Below the pieces are notes generated by a model, which saw only the letters and a program-made list of their open reading frames with translations, did no database searches and was not told the origin of the DNA. This document shows positions 63,979-64,000 of a DNA stretch of 64,000 nt, piece after piece. The position numbers and the translations under genes were made by a program. Source of the DNA: Variovorax saccharolyticus (GTDB lineage: Bacteria > Pseudomonadota > Gammaproteobacteria > Burkholderiales > Burkholderiaceae_C); NCBI RefSeq assembly GCF_030316765.1, contig NZ_JASZYT010000001.1:744001-808000 (forward strand). The letters run 5' to 3'. Every line of letters starts with the position of its first letter. The stretch's first letter is position 1.

Positions 63979-64000
63979 GAGCTCTACGCCTCAACCTCCA

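Overview
The window looks like a chromosomal segment of a high-GC betaproteobacterium of the Burkholderiales, most likely the family Comamonadaceae (Variovorax-like). The reasons are the strong G/C bias at third codon positions, two Bug-type receptors, a Burkholderiales-type trimeric porin, an ImuA-ImuB-DnaE2 mutagenesis cassette and the general gene complement. The genus is an inference from gene content. No rRNA, prophage, insertion sequence, integrase or CRISPR array was seen, and almost every base belongs to a gene or a short intergenic region. No gap between genes exceeds 300 bases.

Layout. 1-14 kb is mostly minus-strand housekeeping: a 5'-truncated M20 dipeptidase, cbpM-cbpA, a histidine phosphatase, a phospholipase-D-type lipoprotein, pssA, a penicillin-acylase lipoprotein, a glutamine amidotransferase, a GTPase/membrane-protein pair (DUF3482/DUF2868), a 24-residue membrane peptide with its own ribosome site and terminator, and an ABC exporter. 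14-18 kb has a LysR regulator divergent from a LigB-type dioxygenase with a striking double-palindrome operator, then an alpha/beta hydrolase and an aldo/keto reductase. 18-24 kb has a HigB-HigA toxin-antitoxin pair and, divergently, the SOS mutasome imuA-imuB-dnaE2 behind a near-perfect LexA box. 24-32 kb holds two small or unusual proteins, an Rnk-like factor, a glycosyltransferase, tRNA-Gly(CCC), alaS, a PanE-type reductase and a solute-binding protein without a signal peptide.

32.2-48.3 kb is the most interesting part: about 16 kb of closely packed plus-strand genes forming one catabolic unit. They are a Bug receptor, SDR, cupin, alpha/beta hydrolase, IclR regulator, atypical SDR, ThDP-dependent enzyme, aspartate-dehydrogenase-like protein, aldehyde dehydrogenase, two-domain extradiol-dioxygenase-like protein, second Bug receptor, 72-residue helix-turn-helix protein, Rieske oxygenase with its FMN/[2Fe-2S] reductase, porin and MFS transporter. 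An AT-rich control region with two inverted repeats precedes it. The set implies uptake through the porin and MFS carrier, oxygenase attack, ring or C-C cleavage, and oxidation of an aldehyde and an amino or oxo acid. The substrate cannot be read from the sequence. From memory the core order resembles a poorly characterised Pseudomonas aeruginosa cluster around the L-aspartate dehydrogenase gene. Downstream on the minus strand lie a class II aldolase and a PhnZ-like HD protein, divergent from a Crp/Fnr regulator.

50-64 kb returns to housekeeping: a branched-chain-type ABC receptor, an unrecognised protein, trmB-gluQRS, a FAD oxidoreductase, a LysR regulator divergent from a pirin-DoxX-flavodoxin-pirin operon, trhO, dnaE and a PAP2 phosphatase.
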